Below are positions 36,431-44,523 of a DNA stretch of 64,000 nt, one piece after another. Made by a program: the position numbers and the translations under genes. The notes under the pieces are model-generated. The model did no database searches and was not told where the DNA came from. It worked only from the letters and a program-made list of their open reading frames with translations. Origin of the DNA: UBA1672 sp050633285 (GTDB taxonomy: Bacteria > Pseudomonadota > Alphaproteobacteria > Micavibrionales > Micavibrionaceae). The stretch lies in NCBI GenBank assembly GCA_050633285.1, contig JBOEGG010000001.1:186001-250000 (forward strand), given 5' to 3'. Every line of letters starts with the position of its first letter. Within the stretch, counting starts at the first letter, position 1.

Positions 36431-36458
36431 ATTGAATTCGTATAAAATCGAATTCAAT
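36431..36458 (+). promoter_or_regulatory. Perfect inverted-repeat operator enclosing a -10 box
   Basis: ATTGAATTCG and CGAATTCAAT are exact 10-bp inverted arms around the 8-bp spacer TATAAAAT, which itself matches a -10 element. The right arm ends 16 bp before the ATG of the XRE regulator. Binding here would occlude the promoter, so autorepression is the simplest reading. Confidence 0.7.
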
Positions 36459-36474
36459 TCGAAAGTTGATAAAA

Positions 36475-37140
36475 ATGAGCACAATCACCCCCACCCAATG
36501 CCAATGCGCCCGTGTTTTATTGAAATGGGATCAAAACGATTTGGCCACACGCTGCGGCTTACACGTACAAACAATCTGCCTGTTCGAGACAGAGCAATCC
36601 ACCCCCACACGCCGCACCCTCGATAAAATCACTACCGCCCTCGAAAATGCCGGCGTTGAATTTTTAGAAGGTGACGGAGTAAAGAAAAAAACAGGAGAAA
36701 TTAAAACATTATACGGCGTAGACGGTTTCCGTGAATTTTTGGATCACGTTTATGACATCGCCTTAAACAAAGCAGGCAAAATTTTTGTACTGAACTCAAA
36801 ACATACAAACTTTTACAAATGGTGCGGCGGTGAAGAATGGTACAAGAAACATGCAAAAAGAATGTCTGTCATCGCCAATCAAATTGATGCCCGCGTAATA
36901 GTCGAAGAAGAAGATAACCAATTTATAGGCAATACATTCGCGGAGTACAGATGGTTTCCCAAAAGTATGTGGAACGACCAAACAATATATTCATATGGTG
37001 AATACCTTGCATTCTTAAATTTTCAAGAAAATGACGTATGTATAATGATATTAAAACATGCGCAATTCACTGAAGGCTTTAGAGTCCTATATGACATAGC
37101 ATGGAAACACGCAGCCCAACCCCCTCCCCAACCATCATAA
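36475..37140 (+). CDS. XRE-family regulator with TrmB-like effector domain (paralogue)
   Basis: 221 residues. Helix-turn-helix at about 5-60 (CARVLLKWDQNDLATRCGLH, then FETEQSTPTRRTL), followed by NAGVEFLEGDGVKKKTGEI, GFREFLDHVYDIA, EEWYKKHAKRM, FAEYRWFPK, IYSYGEYLAFLNF and FTEGFRVLYDIAWKHA. This matches the regulator at 34661 block for block across its whole length. The ATG at 36475 is preferred to an upstream TTG at 36466. Next to its start is a perfect operator-like palindrome. It ends in a Pro-rich tail and is closed by an intrinsic terminator. Confidence 0.75.
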   Translation: MSTITPTQCQCARVLLKWDQNDLATRCGLHVQTICLFETEQSTPTRRTLDKITTALENAGVEFLEGDGVKKKTGEIKTLYGVDGFREFLDHVYDIALNKAGKIFVLNSKHTNFYKWCGGEEWYKKHAKRMSVIANQIDARVIVEEEDNQFIGNTFAEYRWFPKSMWNDQTIYSYGEYLAFLNFQENDVCIMILKHAQFTEGFRVLYDIAWKHAAQPPPQPS

Positions 37141-37141
37141 C

Positions 37142-37173
37142 AAAAAAAGCCCCGCTCAATAACGGGGCTTTTA
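37142..37173 (+). terminator. Intrinsic terminator after the second XRE regulator
   Basis: AAAAAAGCCCCG/CGGGGCTTTT with an 8-nt loop, immediately after the stop codon; near-symmetrical A and T runs make it potentially bidirectional against groEL transcripts. Confidence 0.85.
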
Positions 37174-37203
37174 AATTCTAATTCTAAGGCGACTATATCA
37201 CAC

Positions 37204-37293
37204 AGAACGTTTTTGTGAGGTTAGGAAGATAAAGCGAAGTTTACAGTCATAGTAAACGAGCCAAAATCTGACGCTCCCCTCACGGTAAACGTT
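37204..37293. repeat. Palindromic structured element downstream of groEL (copy 1)
   Basis: Outer arms GAACGTTT and AAACGTTC enclose GTGAGG/CCTCAC and an inner hairpin GTTTAC/GTAAAC. The single-stranded segments GGTTAGGAAGATAAAGCGAA and GAGCCAAAATCTGACGCTCC are shared, with changes, by a second copy at 39003-39095. In the groEL orientation it lies immediately after the groEL stop. Confidence 0.65.
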
Positions 37294-37301
37294 CAACGTG
37301 A

Positions 37302-38957
37302 TTACATCATGCCGGGCATTCCGCCCATGCCACCCATACCGCCCATTGCGGCTGCGCCTGCTGCATCACCACCTTCATCAGGTGAGTCTGTGATAACAGC
37401 TTCTGTTGTGATCAATAGACCTGCAACTGACGCTGCATCTTGCAATGCTGTACGAACAACTTTCGCAGGGTCAATGATACCGGCCTTAACAAGGTTAGTA
37501 TATTCACCTTTTTGCGCATCAAAACCATGGTTAACATCATCTTGCTCAGAAAGCTTACCAACGATAACAGAACCTTCTTCACCGGCATTTGCACAGATCT
37601 GACGGATCGGAGCCTGCAATGCACGTGCGATGATTTCGATACCAACTGTCTGATCTTCGTTTTCACCTTTAAGATCTGCAAGTGCTTTACCTGCATAAAG
37701 AAGCGCAGTACCACCACCGGCAACAATACCTTCTTCAACAGCAGCACGTGTCGCATGAAGTGCATCATCAACGCGGTCTTTGCGCTCTTTCACTTCAACT
37801 TCTGTGATACCACCAACACGAAGAACAGCAACACCACCAGAAAGCTTCGCTAGACGCTCTTGCAATTTCTCTTTGTCATAATCAGAAGATGTCTCTTCAA
37901 CTTGACGACGAATTTGCGTGCAACGTGCTTCGATTTCTTCTTTGTTACCTGAGCCATCAACAACAGTTGAATCGTCTTTTGTAATCGCAACTTTCTTTGC
38001 ACTACCAAGCATATCAAGTGTTACATCTTCAAGCTTGATACCAAGATCTTCAGAAACAACCTGACCACCTGTTAGGATTGCCATATCTTCAAGCATCGCT
38101 TTACGACGATCACCAAAACCAGGCGCCTTAACAGCAGCAATTTTCAAACCACCACGAAGCTTGTTAACAACCAATGTTGCCAATGCTTCACCTTCAACAT
38201 CTTCCGCAACGATCAATAACGGACGACCTGACTGAACAACAGCTTCCAAAATCGGAAGCATCGCTTGTAGGTTTGAAAGCTTTGCTTCATGCAAAAGGAT
38301 GTATGGGTTTTCAAGATCACAAATCATTTTGTCTGCATCTGTGATGAAGTATGGTGAAAGATAACCACGGTCAAACTGCATACCTTCAACAACTTCCAAT
38401 TCGTTGTTCAAAGATTTTGCTTCTTCAACTGTGATAACACCTTCATTACCGACTTTGTCCATTGCTTCTGCAAGCATTTCACCAATTTCAGTTTCACCAT
38501 TTGCAGAGATTGTACCAACTTGTTTGATCTCTTCATTGCTTTTCACGTTTTTCGCACGCTCTGCAATGTTTTCAACAACTGCGATAACAGCTTTATCAAT
38601 ACCGCGCTTAAGGTCCATTGGATTACGACCTGCAGAAACCGCCTTAACACCTTCACGAACAATCGCTTGTGCAAGAACAGTTGCTGTTGTTGTACCGTCA
38701 CCTGAGTGATCATTTGCTTTTGACGCAACTTCACGGATTAACTGAGCACCAATATTTTGCTGCTTATTCTTAAGTTCGATTTCTTTCGCAACAGAAACAC
38801 CATCTTTTGTTGTGCGTGGCGCACCAAATGATTTCTCGATTACAACGTTACGGCCTTTTGGCCCCAATGTTACCTTCACTGCATTTGCAATAAGGTCAAC
38901 ACCTTTCAATAGCTCATCACGAGCTTCTTCTTGGAAGATTACTTCTTTAGCACCCAT
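37302..38957 (-). CDS. groEL: 60 kDa chaperonin GroEL
   Basis: 551 residues, ATP-driven folding chamber with GroES. Recognisable throughout: LGPKGRNVVIEKSFGAP, NDHSGDGTTTATVLAQAI, VKAPGFGDRRKAMLEDMA, and the C-terminal GGM repeat ending GGMPGMM. Second gene of the groES-groEL operon, with a 141-bp spacer that holds one copy of a palindromic element; another copy follows its stop codon. Confidence 0.98.
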   Translation of the reverse strand: MGAKEVIFQEEARDELLKGVDLIANAVKVTLGPKGRNVVIEKSFGAPRTTKDGVSVAKEIELKNKQQNIGAQLIREVASKANDHSGDGTTTATVLAQAIVREGVKAVSAGRNPMDLKRGIDKAVIAVVENIAERAKNVKSNEEIKQVGTISANGETEIGEMLAEAMDKVGNEGVITVEEAKSLNNELEVVEGMQFDRGYLSPYFITDADKMICDLENPYILLHEAKLSNLQAMLPILEAVVQSGRPLLIVAEDVEGEALATLVVNKLRGGLKIAAVKAPGFGDRRKAMLEDMAILTGGQVVSEDLGIKLEDVTLDMLGSAKKVAITKDDSTVVDGSGNKEEIEARCTQIRRQVEETSSDYDKEKLQERLAKLSGGVAVLRVGGITEVEVKERKDRVDDALHATRAAVEEGIVAGGGTALLYAGKALADLKGENEDQTVGIEIIARALQAPIRQICANAGEEGSVIVGKLSEQDDVNHGFDAQKGEYTNLVKAGIIDPAKVVRTALQDAASVAGLLITTEAVITDSPDEGGDAAGAAAMGGMGGMGGMPGMM

Positions 38958-39002
38958 AATTTTTCTCCTTTAAGAAAAAATAAAAATTCAATATTCGTAG
39001 AT

Positions 39003-39095
39003 CAAAGCGCATTTTGATGTGGTTAGGAAAACAAGGCGAAATATATAAACATATATAAGCCGAAGTTTGACACCGCCACAGTGAAATGCGGAAAG
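39003..39095. repeat. Palindromic structured element between groES and groEL (copy 2)
   Basis: Arms CGCATTT/AAATGCG and TGTGG/CCACA enclose an inner ATATAT/ATATAT hairpin. The conserved single-stranded blocks are GGTTAGGAAAACAAGGCGAA and AAGCCGAAGTTTGACACCGC. Arms differ from copy 1 in sequence but pair equally well, i.e. compensatory change. It begins a few bases after the groES stop in the direction of transcription. Confidence 0.65.
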
Positions 39096-39098
39096 ATC

Positions 39099-39389
39099 TT
39101 ACGCAGCGATAATTCCGATAATGTCAGACTCTTTCATCACCATCAGGTCTTCACCTTCGATAGTCACTTCTGTACCTGCCCATTTAGAAAAAATAACTTT
39201 GTCACCTGATTTAACATCAAGTGCACGTACATCACCATTGTCATTCACGTAACCGTTACCAACTGCAACGATTTCACCTTCTGACGGCTTTTCTTCTGCT
39301 GTACCAGGGATAATGATTCCGCCTGCTGTTTTTGTTTCAGCTTCCGCGCGGCGAACAAGTACGCGATCATGTAAAGGACGAAATTTCAT
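39099..39389 (-). CDS. groES: 10 kDa co-chaperonin GroES
   Basis: 96 residues. MKFRPLHDRVLVRRAEAE, the mobile loop TAGGIIIPGTAEEKPSEG, VAVGNGYV and VIFSKWAGTEVTI identify it. First gene of the groESL operon; AAGGA precedes the ATG. No CIRCE element is seen upstream. Confidence 0.97.
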   Translation of the reverse strand: MKFRPLHDRVLVRRAEAETKTAGGIIIPGTAEEKPSEGEIVAVGNGYVNDNGDVRALDVKSGDKVIFSKWAGTEVTIEGEDLMVMKESDIIGIIAA

Positions 39390-39527
39390 ATTCGTATTTC
39401 CTTCTTCGTTTATGGTTAATAAGCAGGCCTCTTGCCTTCTCTACAACAGAGCAAGGATCAAGAAAACCCCTTCCACATCACGCATGACAAAGCATCGTAA
39501 AACGCTTCAGTCATTTATGAATGATCA

Positions 39528-39558
39528 ATCTATACTGCTGCTACACAAAAGTTTCAAG
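39528..39558 (-). promoter_or_regulatory. Possible heat-shock (RpoH-type) promoter of groESL
   Basis: On the minus strand CTTGAAAC is followed after about 17-18 bp by GTATAGAT, resembling the alphaproteobacterial sigma-32 consensus (CTTG, N17-18, CyTATnT). It lies about 140 bp upstream of groES. The -10 is imperfect. Confidence 0.4.
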
Positions 39559-39702
39559 ATATTTTCACGTGTTTCTAAACTGGAAAGAAAGTTTCACTAT
39601 CAAATACCCATCCTAAAACAAAAAATACCTTAGAGAACAATGGTGCTTACCGAATGATACAGCACTTAATTAAAAAGGGTAAAGACTAAGAAAAATAGAT
39701 AA

Positions 39703-41445
39703 TTACGGGGAGGTCATCTGTGGCTCTGACGGTGATGACATCGCACTAACTTGTGCCTGCTGCGCTATAAGCTGCTGTTGCAATTCAAGCTCACGATCTG
39801 CCTCAACCTGCGCAGCTATATCTGCCGTAATTTCATGTCCGATTTCACCCTTACGATCTTCCAGTTGTGGCACAACAAATTCTGCACTGCCTTGCACTTT
39901 CATATCTGTCATCACATCTTGCAAATGCATATCTGAGGATTGCACCTCCACCATCGCCTGAATTTCAGGCTGCATACCTTCTACAGGCTCTTTAGGTAAA
40001 ATCTCACGCACATCGTTAAGCGGTGGCTCTTGCGCGTCATCACCCGCAAAATAGTCAATAACATTATCAATGGCCTTCTCCGCTTTATCAATCGCATCAC
40101 TCGCCATCTCTTGAATTTCTTGGCTTGTCTCAGACGCCGCGTCAACAACATTATCAATGACTTTTCCAGCAGCCTCAACGCCAGATACAACCCCTTCCGC
40201 GACTTTAGAGCCAACATAACAACCACCGACAGCGCCCGCTGCCGTAGCAACAGGAACACCTAAAACCGTCGGCGAACTAATAGTTGCCCCCCCGGCCGCA
40301 CCAATAGCACCACCAACATAGCATCCACCTGCAACCATAGTATCTTTCAATGCCGAATTCGTGACTTCTAGTGCAGAAGCATCGTTATTAACCGCCTCAA
40401 CCGTTTTAGGCGCAACAACGGCGACCGCATCCTTCGCAAGACCAGTTGCCACCCCCTGCGCTGTACCATCAGAGTCCAACGTATTTTCCAAAATTGAATC
40501 ACCTGCCGCCTCTGCCGCCTGCGCAGGTGTCGCACCTGAAACCAACGCAACAGTTCCAACTAAAATCGGGGCAACAACAACTTCTGCCAATCCCTTCAAG
40601 CCACTCATCAACTTTTGTGTATTCTTAACATTTAAGTCAATAGAACCCGCCTGTGCTCCATCCGGATCAAATTTCGTGACGGTAGACGTACCGTCTGGGT
40701 GCCCCTCAATCTGATAATTGCTCTTATCAGACCCCTCAATCAAGGCCGCATTATCCGCTTGAGAAGCTACAACATCCGTACCATCTGCATTCGCCACAGC
40801 GATCACTTCCTTACGCATATTAGCTTGCTGTTGATCATCGATAGATTTGGCGCGTTGCGCGTCACGATCAATCTCCTGTTGACGCTGTGCCTCTTGCTGT
40901 ACCTCTACAACTTTTTCAACATTTTGATCTAAACTTTGAACATCTGCCTCAGACGGAACTATAAGCTCATTCGCCTGCGCCGTAGCCTCAAGCGCATTTG
41001 CCGACGCCTGGACATCGGAACTATTTAGGTTCTGAGTAGCTCTAGGGGTAAGCTCTACATTTTGTGAAAACCGATCCACCATCGCATTGGCTTCACCCAA
41101 ATTACGAGCAACAACCATGTTATCACCCATCTGGGAAGTCATATTTGTAAATTTATTAGAGCTACTCACCGGATAGACCGAGCCCGGATCGTTATTGTTA
41201 GGGTTTAATGCAATTGCAATACCCTGCCCACTATTACCACCAATACTGTTATTAACAATAACAACCGTGCCTGTATCAAGGTCCATTGCCACCTTAGTAG
41301 CCGGATCATTGAGCGTTTTTTGCATAAGGTCTGCTACATCTTGCGGACCTTTCACATCAAAACCTGCCTCTCTAAATTCATGAAAATGCTTTCCATCCGC
41401 ATGACCATGCGCTATAGCAGCTAAAATTTCATTAGAATTTGGCAC
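39703..41445 (-). CDS. Large Gly-zipper protein with toxin-like N-terminal domain
   Basis: 580 residues, no signal peptide. Residues 1-90 (HGHADGKHFHEFREAGFDV, then VADLMQKTLNDPATKV, then DLDTGTVVIVNNSIGGNSG) match the layout of small nuclease-toxin domains of the BECR/colicin-like type (H...F...G, helix, then tGtvVI). This is pattern resemblance, not proof. The middle is coiled-coil Gln/Ala-rich; residues about 280-440 hold two hydrophobic glycine-zipper segments, each with GGCYVG, suited to membrane insertion. The C-terminus is acidic and helical. It follows a 124-residue gene by 19 bp. A secreted effector is plausible; other readings (structural, phage-derived) remain open. Confidence 0.55.
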   Translation of the reverse strand: MPNSNEILAAIAHGHADGKHFHEFREAGFDVKGPQDVADLMQKTLNDPATKVAMDLDTGTVVIVNNSIGGNSGQGIAIALNPNNNDPGSVYPVSSSNKFTNMTSQMGDNMVVARNLGEANAMVDRFSQNVELTPRATQNLNSSDVQASANALEATAQANELIVPSEADVQSLDQNVEKVVEVQQEAQRQQEIDRDAQRAKSIDDQQQANMRKEVIAVANADGTDVVASQADNAALIEGSDKSNYQIEGHPDGTSTVTKFDPDGAQAGSIDLNVKNTQKLMSGLKGLAEVVVAPILVGTVALVSGATPAQAAEAAGDSILENTLDSDGTAQGVATGLAKDAVAVVAPKTVEAVNNDASALEVTNSALKDTMVAGGCYVGGAIGAAGGATISSPTVLGVPVATAAGAVGGCYVGSKVAEGVVSGVEAAGKVIDNVVDAASETSQEIQEMASDAIDKAEKAIDNVIDYFAGDDAQEPPLNDVREILPKEPVEGMQPEIQAMVEVQSSDMHLQDVMTDMKVQGSAEFVVPQLEDRKGEIGHEITADIAAQVEADRELELQQQLIAQQAQVSAMSSPSEPQMTSP

Positions 41446-41464
41446 ACACTCTCTCCCGATTAAA

Positions 41465-41839
41465 TTACATTACTTGTGGAGCTCCAAAAATACTTTTTGC
41501 ATTATAATTTTGCATCTGCTCTTCAATGTTAGAAACCAGATCTTTATCCAAAGAGGGAATTTCTACTCTGGCATCCGTAAGGTTTTGACATACCGCCAAT
41601 AAGGTCTGCACATCACTCTTACCTAAAACAGTAGGAGGAAATTCAACATTCTGAAGCTTATCAGATAAAGCCTCTATCTCTGATAAAGGCAAAGTTCTAC
41701 CTGATGCACGTTCCAATTCCGAATTCTCATAGACCTCTGAATTAGCCGCAGCATTAAGAATACTTTTTATCCCATCCCATTCATCAGGTGAAGCTTGAAA
41801 ACTGGCAAATATATTCGTCTTTTTCTGAAAATCGATCAC
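41465..41839 (-). CDS. Small partner protein ending in SIFGAPQVM
   Basis: 124 residues, helical, acidic (EWDGIKSILNAAANSEVYEN, then LPLSEIEALSDKLQNVEF, then LGKSDVQTLLAVCQNLTDAR). No family recognised. It is first in a two-gene operon with the 580-residue toxin-like protein, the position expected of a chaperone, adaptor or immunity protein. Its last ten residues (KSIFGAPQVM) repeat the S(V/I)FG motif of the DotL-like tail. Confidence 0.55.
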   Translation of the reverse strand: MIDFQKKTNIFASFQASPDEWDGIKSILNAAANSEVYENSELERASGRTLPLSEIEALSDKLQNVEFPPTVLGKSDVQTLLAVCQNLTDARVEIPSLDKDLVSNIEEQMQNYNAKSIFGAPQVM

Positions 41840-42036
41840 GTATAAAACCTTTAACTACCTAAACAACCATAGAGCACATAATGCACACAAAATACTATCC
41901 TAAAGACTACAATATCTTAGCTTCATAAAGCAAATAAAATTACGGAAAACTGAGCAAGATCATGCCTGATTTGAGAAAACACTCAAATTTTGCTAAAATA
42001 GAAATAATATAACGTATTAACAGGAGGTTATACTAT

Positions 42037-42300
42037 ATGGCAGAACTGGGGAAACAACTGGATAATTATCGCCTGACAACGGCACAAATCATCTATCACA
42101 TGCCTGATCACGAAAACGTGCTACAGGAATTTATATGGCAAGAATACGACATAGCCCCCAAATATCCTACCTTGCGAGGTTTTTTAGACTTCTGGGTAGA
42201 AGAAATAGAAGGCGCACTACATTCCGTATATGTTGCCCGCCAACAACTCATCACCCCCGGCGATTACCGTTTTGCAGACTGGCAAGGAACATTGCAATAA
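42037..42300 (+). CDS. usg: Usg family protein
   Basis: 87 residues. YRLTTAQIIYHMPDHENVLQ, then EFIWQEYDIAPKYPTLRGFL and DFWVEEIEGALHSVYVA, matches the short Usg proteins of alphaproteobacteria, whose function I cannot state. AGGAGG is 9 nt before the ATG, one of the strongest ribosome binding sites in the window. Confidence 0.85.
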   Translation: MAELGKQLDNYRLTTAQIIYHMPDHENVLQEFIWQEYDIAPKYPTLRGFLDFWVEEIEGALHSVYVARQQLITPGDYRFADWQGTLQ

Positions 42301-42359
42301 GAACTATATTTACGCATAATCTATACTGCTACTAACCATATAAACAGGCAGCCTTTATT

Positions 42360-43217
42360 ATGTTTTCCTTCATCCCCATTATTGTCGGCAGTATCTTCTT
42401 CGCTATAGGCTTTAATTACATAGCGCATTTCCTAAAACTAAGGCGTATTGCAAAACAGGTAAAAGGCCGTATTATAGCAATTGAAAAATACATTTCAACA
42501 ACACGCGGTGACAATAACACACCCACAAAAACGACATATTACCGCCCCGTCGTCGAATACCAATATAACAACGAAACACACCGTACATCAGGCGTAAGCG
42601 TCAACGAAATTCGCCATAAGCTAAATCAACACGTCCCCGTTTTACTAAACATTTCAGAAGACGGAAAGCAGATACAGGCAAGCCTCGACGACTCATTGAA
42701 CATATTTATGGGCGTTATTTTTGCCCTCGCAGGTATCGGCGCACTTTGCATATACCCCCTCATTGAAAACGGCAGCTGGATTGCACCTCTTATCGCCGTA
42801 TGCACAACAACAGGCGCTGGCCATATAATATCATCCATGATTTTGAATTTTAGTAGCTTAATAAAAAATGCCGATGGTGAACACACACCCAAAGAAGACT
42901 CCGTCCTGATCGAAACAAAATCTGAGTATATAAAAGAAGTTTCCGCCCACGGATTTTGGGGTGGATTAATTGCGGCCATATTTCTTTTAGGCAGTTTGGG
43001 AATCATGTACGCCGCCTACAACGACATTCCAACAACAACACAAAACCTCATATGGAATGATTTCACAACATTTTGGAACCACCTAACAAACGGAACCTTT
43101 AGAAGCTCAACTGAAAAGCCGCTTATGCTCTTTGGTATAGGCTTATTCTTCTTCCTCGCATCCCTACGCTCTGTCTATTATGTCCGCAAAAAATATGGCG
43201 CACTTTTACGTATGTAA
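42360..43217 (+). CDS. DUF3592-like membrane protein
   Basis: 285 residues. An N-terminal membrane helix, then a beta-rich domain (KGRIIAIEKYISTTRG, TYYRPVVEYQYNNETHRT) typical of DUF3592, then three or so further hydrophobic helices and a C-terminal anchor. Role unknown. 59 bp downstream of usg on the same strand. Confidence 0.65.
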   Translation: MFSFIPIIVGSIFFAIGFNYIAHFLKLRRIAKQVKGRIIAIEKYISTTRGDNNTPTKTTYYRPVVEYQYNNETHRTSGVSVNEIRHKLNQHVPVLLNISEDGKQIQASLDDSLNIFMGVIFALAGIGALCIYPLIENGSWIAPLIAVCTTTGAGHIISSMILNFSSLIKNADGEHTPKEDSVLIETKSEYIKEVSAHGFWGGLIAAIFLLGSLGIMYAAYNDIPTTTQNLIWNDFTTFWNHLTNGTFRSSTEKPLMLFGIGLFFFLASLRSVYYVRKKYGALLRM

Positions 43218-43296
43218 TATGACCAAAACTTACATGAATATGTAAAATTTATATTTAGTGTAACAGGGTTAAACGATCCCACGACGACAGTAAGAA

Positions 43297-43611
43297 TTAT
43301 CCCACATTCCGCGCCAATGTCACACGCAAACCATCAAGCGTTTCATCTAAAATGATCTGACATGATAAACGCGAATTATCCTCTAGGTTAAAGGCTTCAT
43401 CCAACATGCTTTCTTCTTCATCACGCATTACGGGAATTTTAGAAAGCCACTGCGCATCTACATAAACATGACAGGTCGCACACGAACACGCGCCGCCGCA
43501 CTCCGCTTTTATTGGTAGACCATATTCACGAATAATTTCCATCACACGCCAGCCTTCAACAGCCTCTAGCATGTGCTCTTTACCATCCAGATCTACAACG
43601 TAAATTCTCAT
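43297..43611 (-). CDS. Adrenodoxin-type 2Fe-2S ferredoxin
   Basis: 104 residues. The cluster ligands lie in CGGACSCATCHVYVD with the fourth Cys in SRLSCQIILDETLDGL, the spacing of Isc-type/adrenodoxin ferredoxins. It would pass electrons in iron-sulfur cluster assembly or to monooxygenases (haem A synthesis lies nearby). The ATG overlaps the stop of the upstream membrane-protein gene by 4 nt. Confidence 0.92.
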   Translation of the reverse strand: MRIYVVDLDGKEHMLEAVEGWRVMEIIREYGLPIKAECGGACSCATCHVYVDAQWLSKIPVMRDEEESMLDEAFNLEDNSRLSCQIILDETLDGLRVTLARNVG

Positions 43612-44426
43612 GAATGCTTTGTTACACTATCCGACAACATCTTTTCAAGCCCATACGTCATATAGACATTCATAAGGCACAGGGAAACAACAAGAATCAA
43701 ACTAACACCAACCGCGTCCACAATAATATATCCGGCACTACCTTCAACAAAAACACCACTAACGATACCAAGACAAGCAGCCATAAACATCATTGATGGT
43801 ACAATGCATAAGATCAACCCAATAACAAGACGCATAGAGTTAAGCCAGCCACCCGTTGCCTGTAAAAACACCGGAAAAGAATACCCCAAAGCAAACGGTA
43901 CATACGCAAAAAAGAAACGCGCTATCGCAATCAAAATAATACAAGCAATAGGAATAGACAGAACAGAGCCAAATGCATATGCAGGGTCTTGCAATTGCTC
44001 GGGCGTAGGTGGTGGCGGCCCATCACCACCGGAAAACGCGACAACATGATAAAATAATGAGATTAAAATATAAACAACGACACCACTTTTCATCGCCTGT
44101 CCCCGCGAATAACGACCACAAGATGCCGCACGAATTGGCTTAAACTCTTGAGATATCGGTACAGGATGCCCAAGTGATAAAATAGGCTCCCCATATGCAA
44201 CCAATCTAATAAGGTAAACTGCAAAAATTGCTTCAACTATATAAGACGGCATAAGAAATAGCCCCTCACGCAAGATTTGACCATCTTGCACAAAAAGGAA
44301 AACAGCAAAAAGACACGCAATTTTCACAAATAAAACGGGTACAGCCATACGAAAAAGATAAATTCTCTCTCGCCAAACAAATTCATAAGCCTGCGCTCCA
44401 GCTCTAATAAAATCAAACCTTGCCAT
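43608..44426 (-). CDS. Polytopic membrane protein of unknown function
   Basis: 272 residues with about six hydrophobic helices (for example VLFVKIACLFAVFLFV and VGVSLILVVSLCLMNVYM). A basic cytoplasmic loop lies near 95-115 (FKPIRAASCGRYSRGQAMKS). No family recognised. Overlaps the ferredoxin gene by 4 nt, so the two are translationally coupled. Confidence 0.7.
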   Translation of the reverse strand: MARFDFIRAGAQAYEFVWRERIYLFRMAVPVLFVKIACLFAVFLFVQDGQILREGLFLMPSYIVEAIFAVYLIRLVAYGEPILSLGHPVPISQEFKPIRAASCGRYSRGQAMKSGVVVYILISLFYHVVAFSGGDGPPPPTPEQLQDPAYAFGSVLSIPIACIILIAIARFFFAYVPFALGYSFPVFLQATGGWLNSMRLVIGLILCIVPSMMFMAACLGIVSGVFVEGSAGYIIVDAVGVSLILVVSLCLMNVYMTYGLEKMLSDSVTKHS

Positions 44427-44523
44427 TCGTACCTTCTCAGTTTATCCCTAAGCACGCGTGAGCGTATCACATACAGCCTGAGGAATTAACCACCTTCGTG
44501 CAAGAAATTATTTAAGAAAAGCA

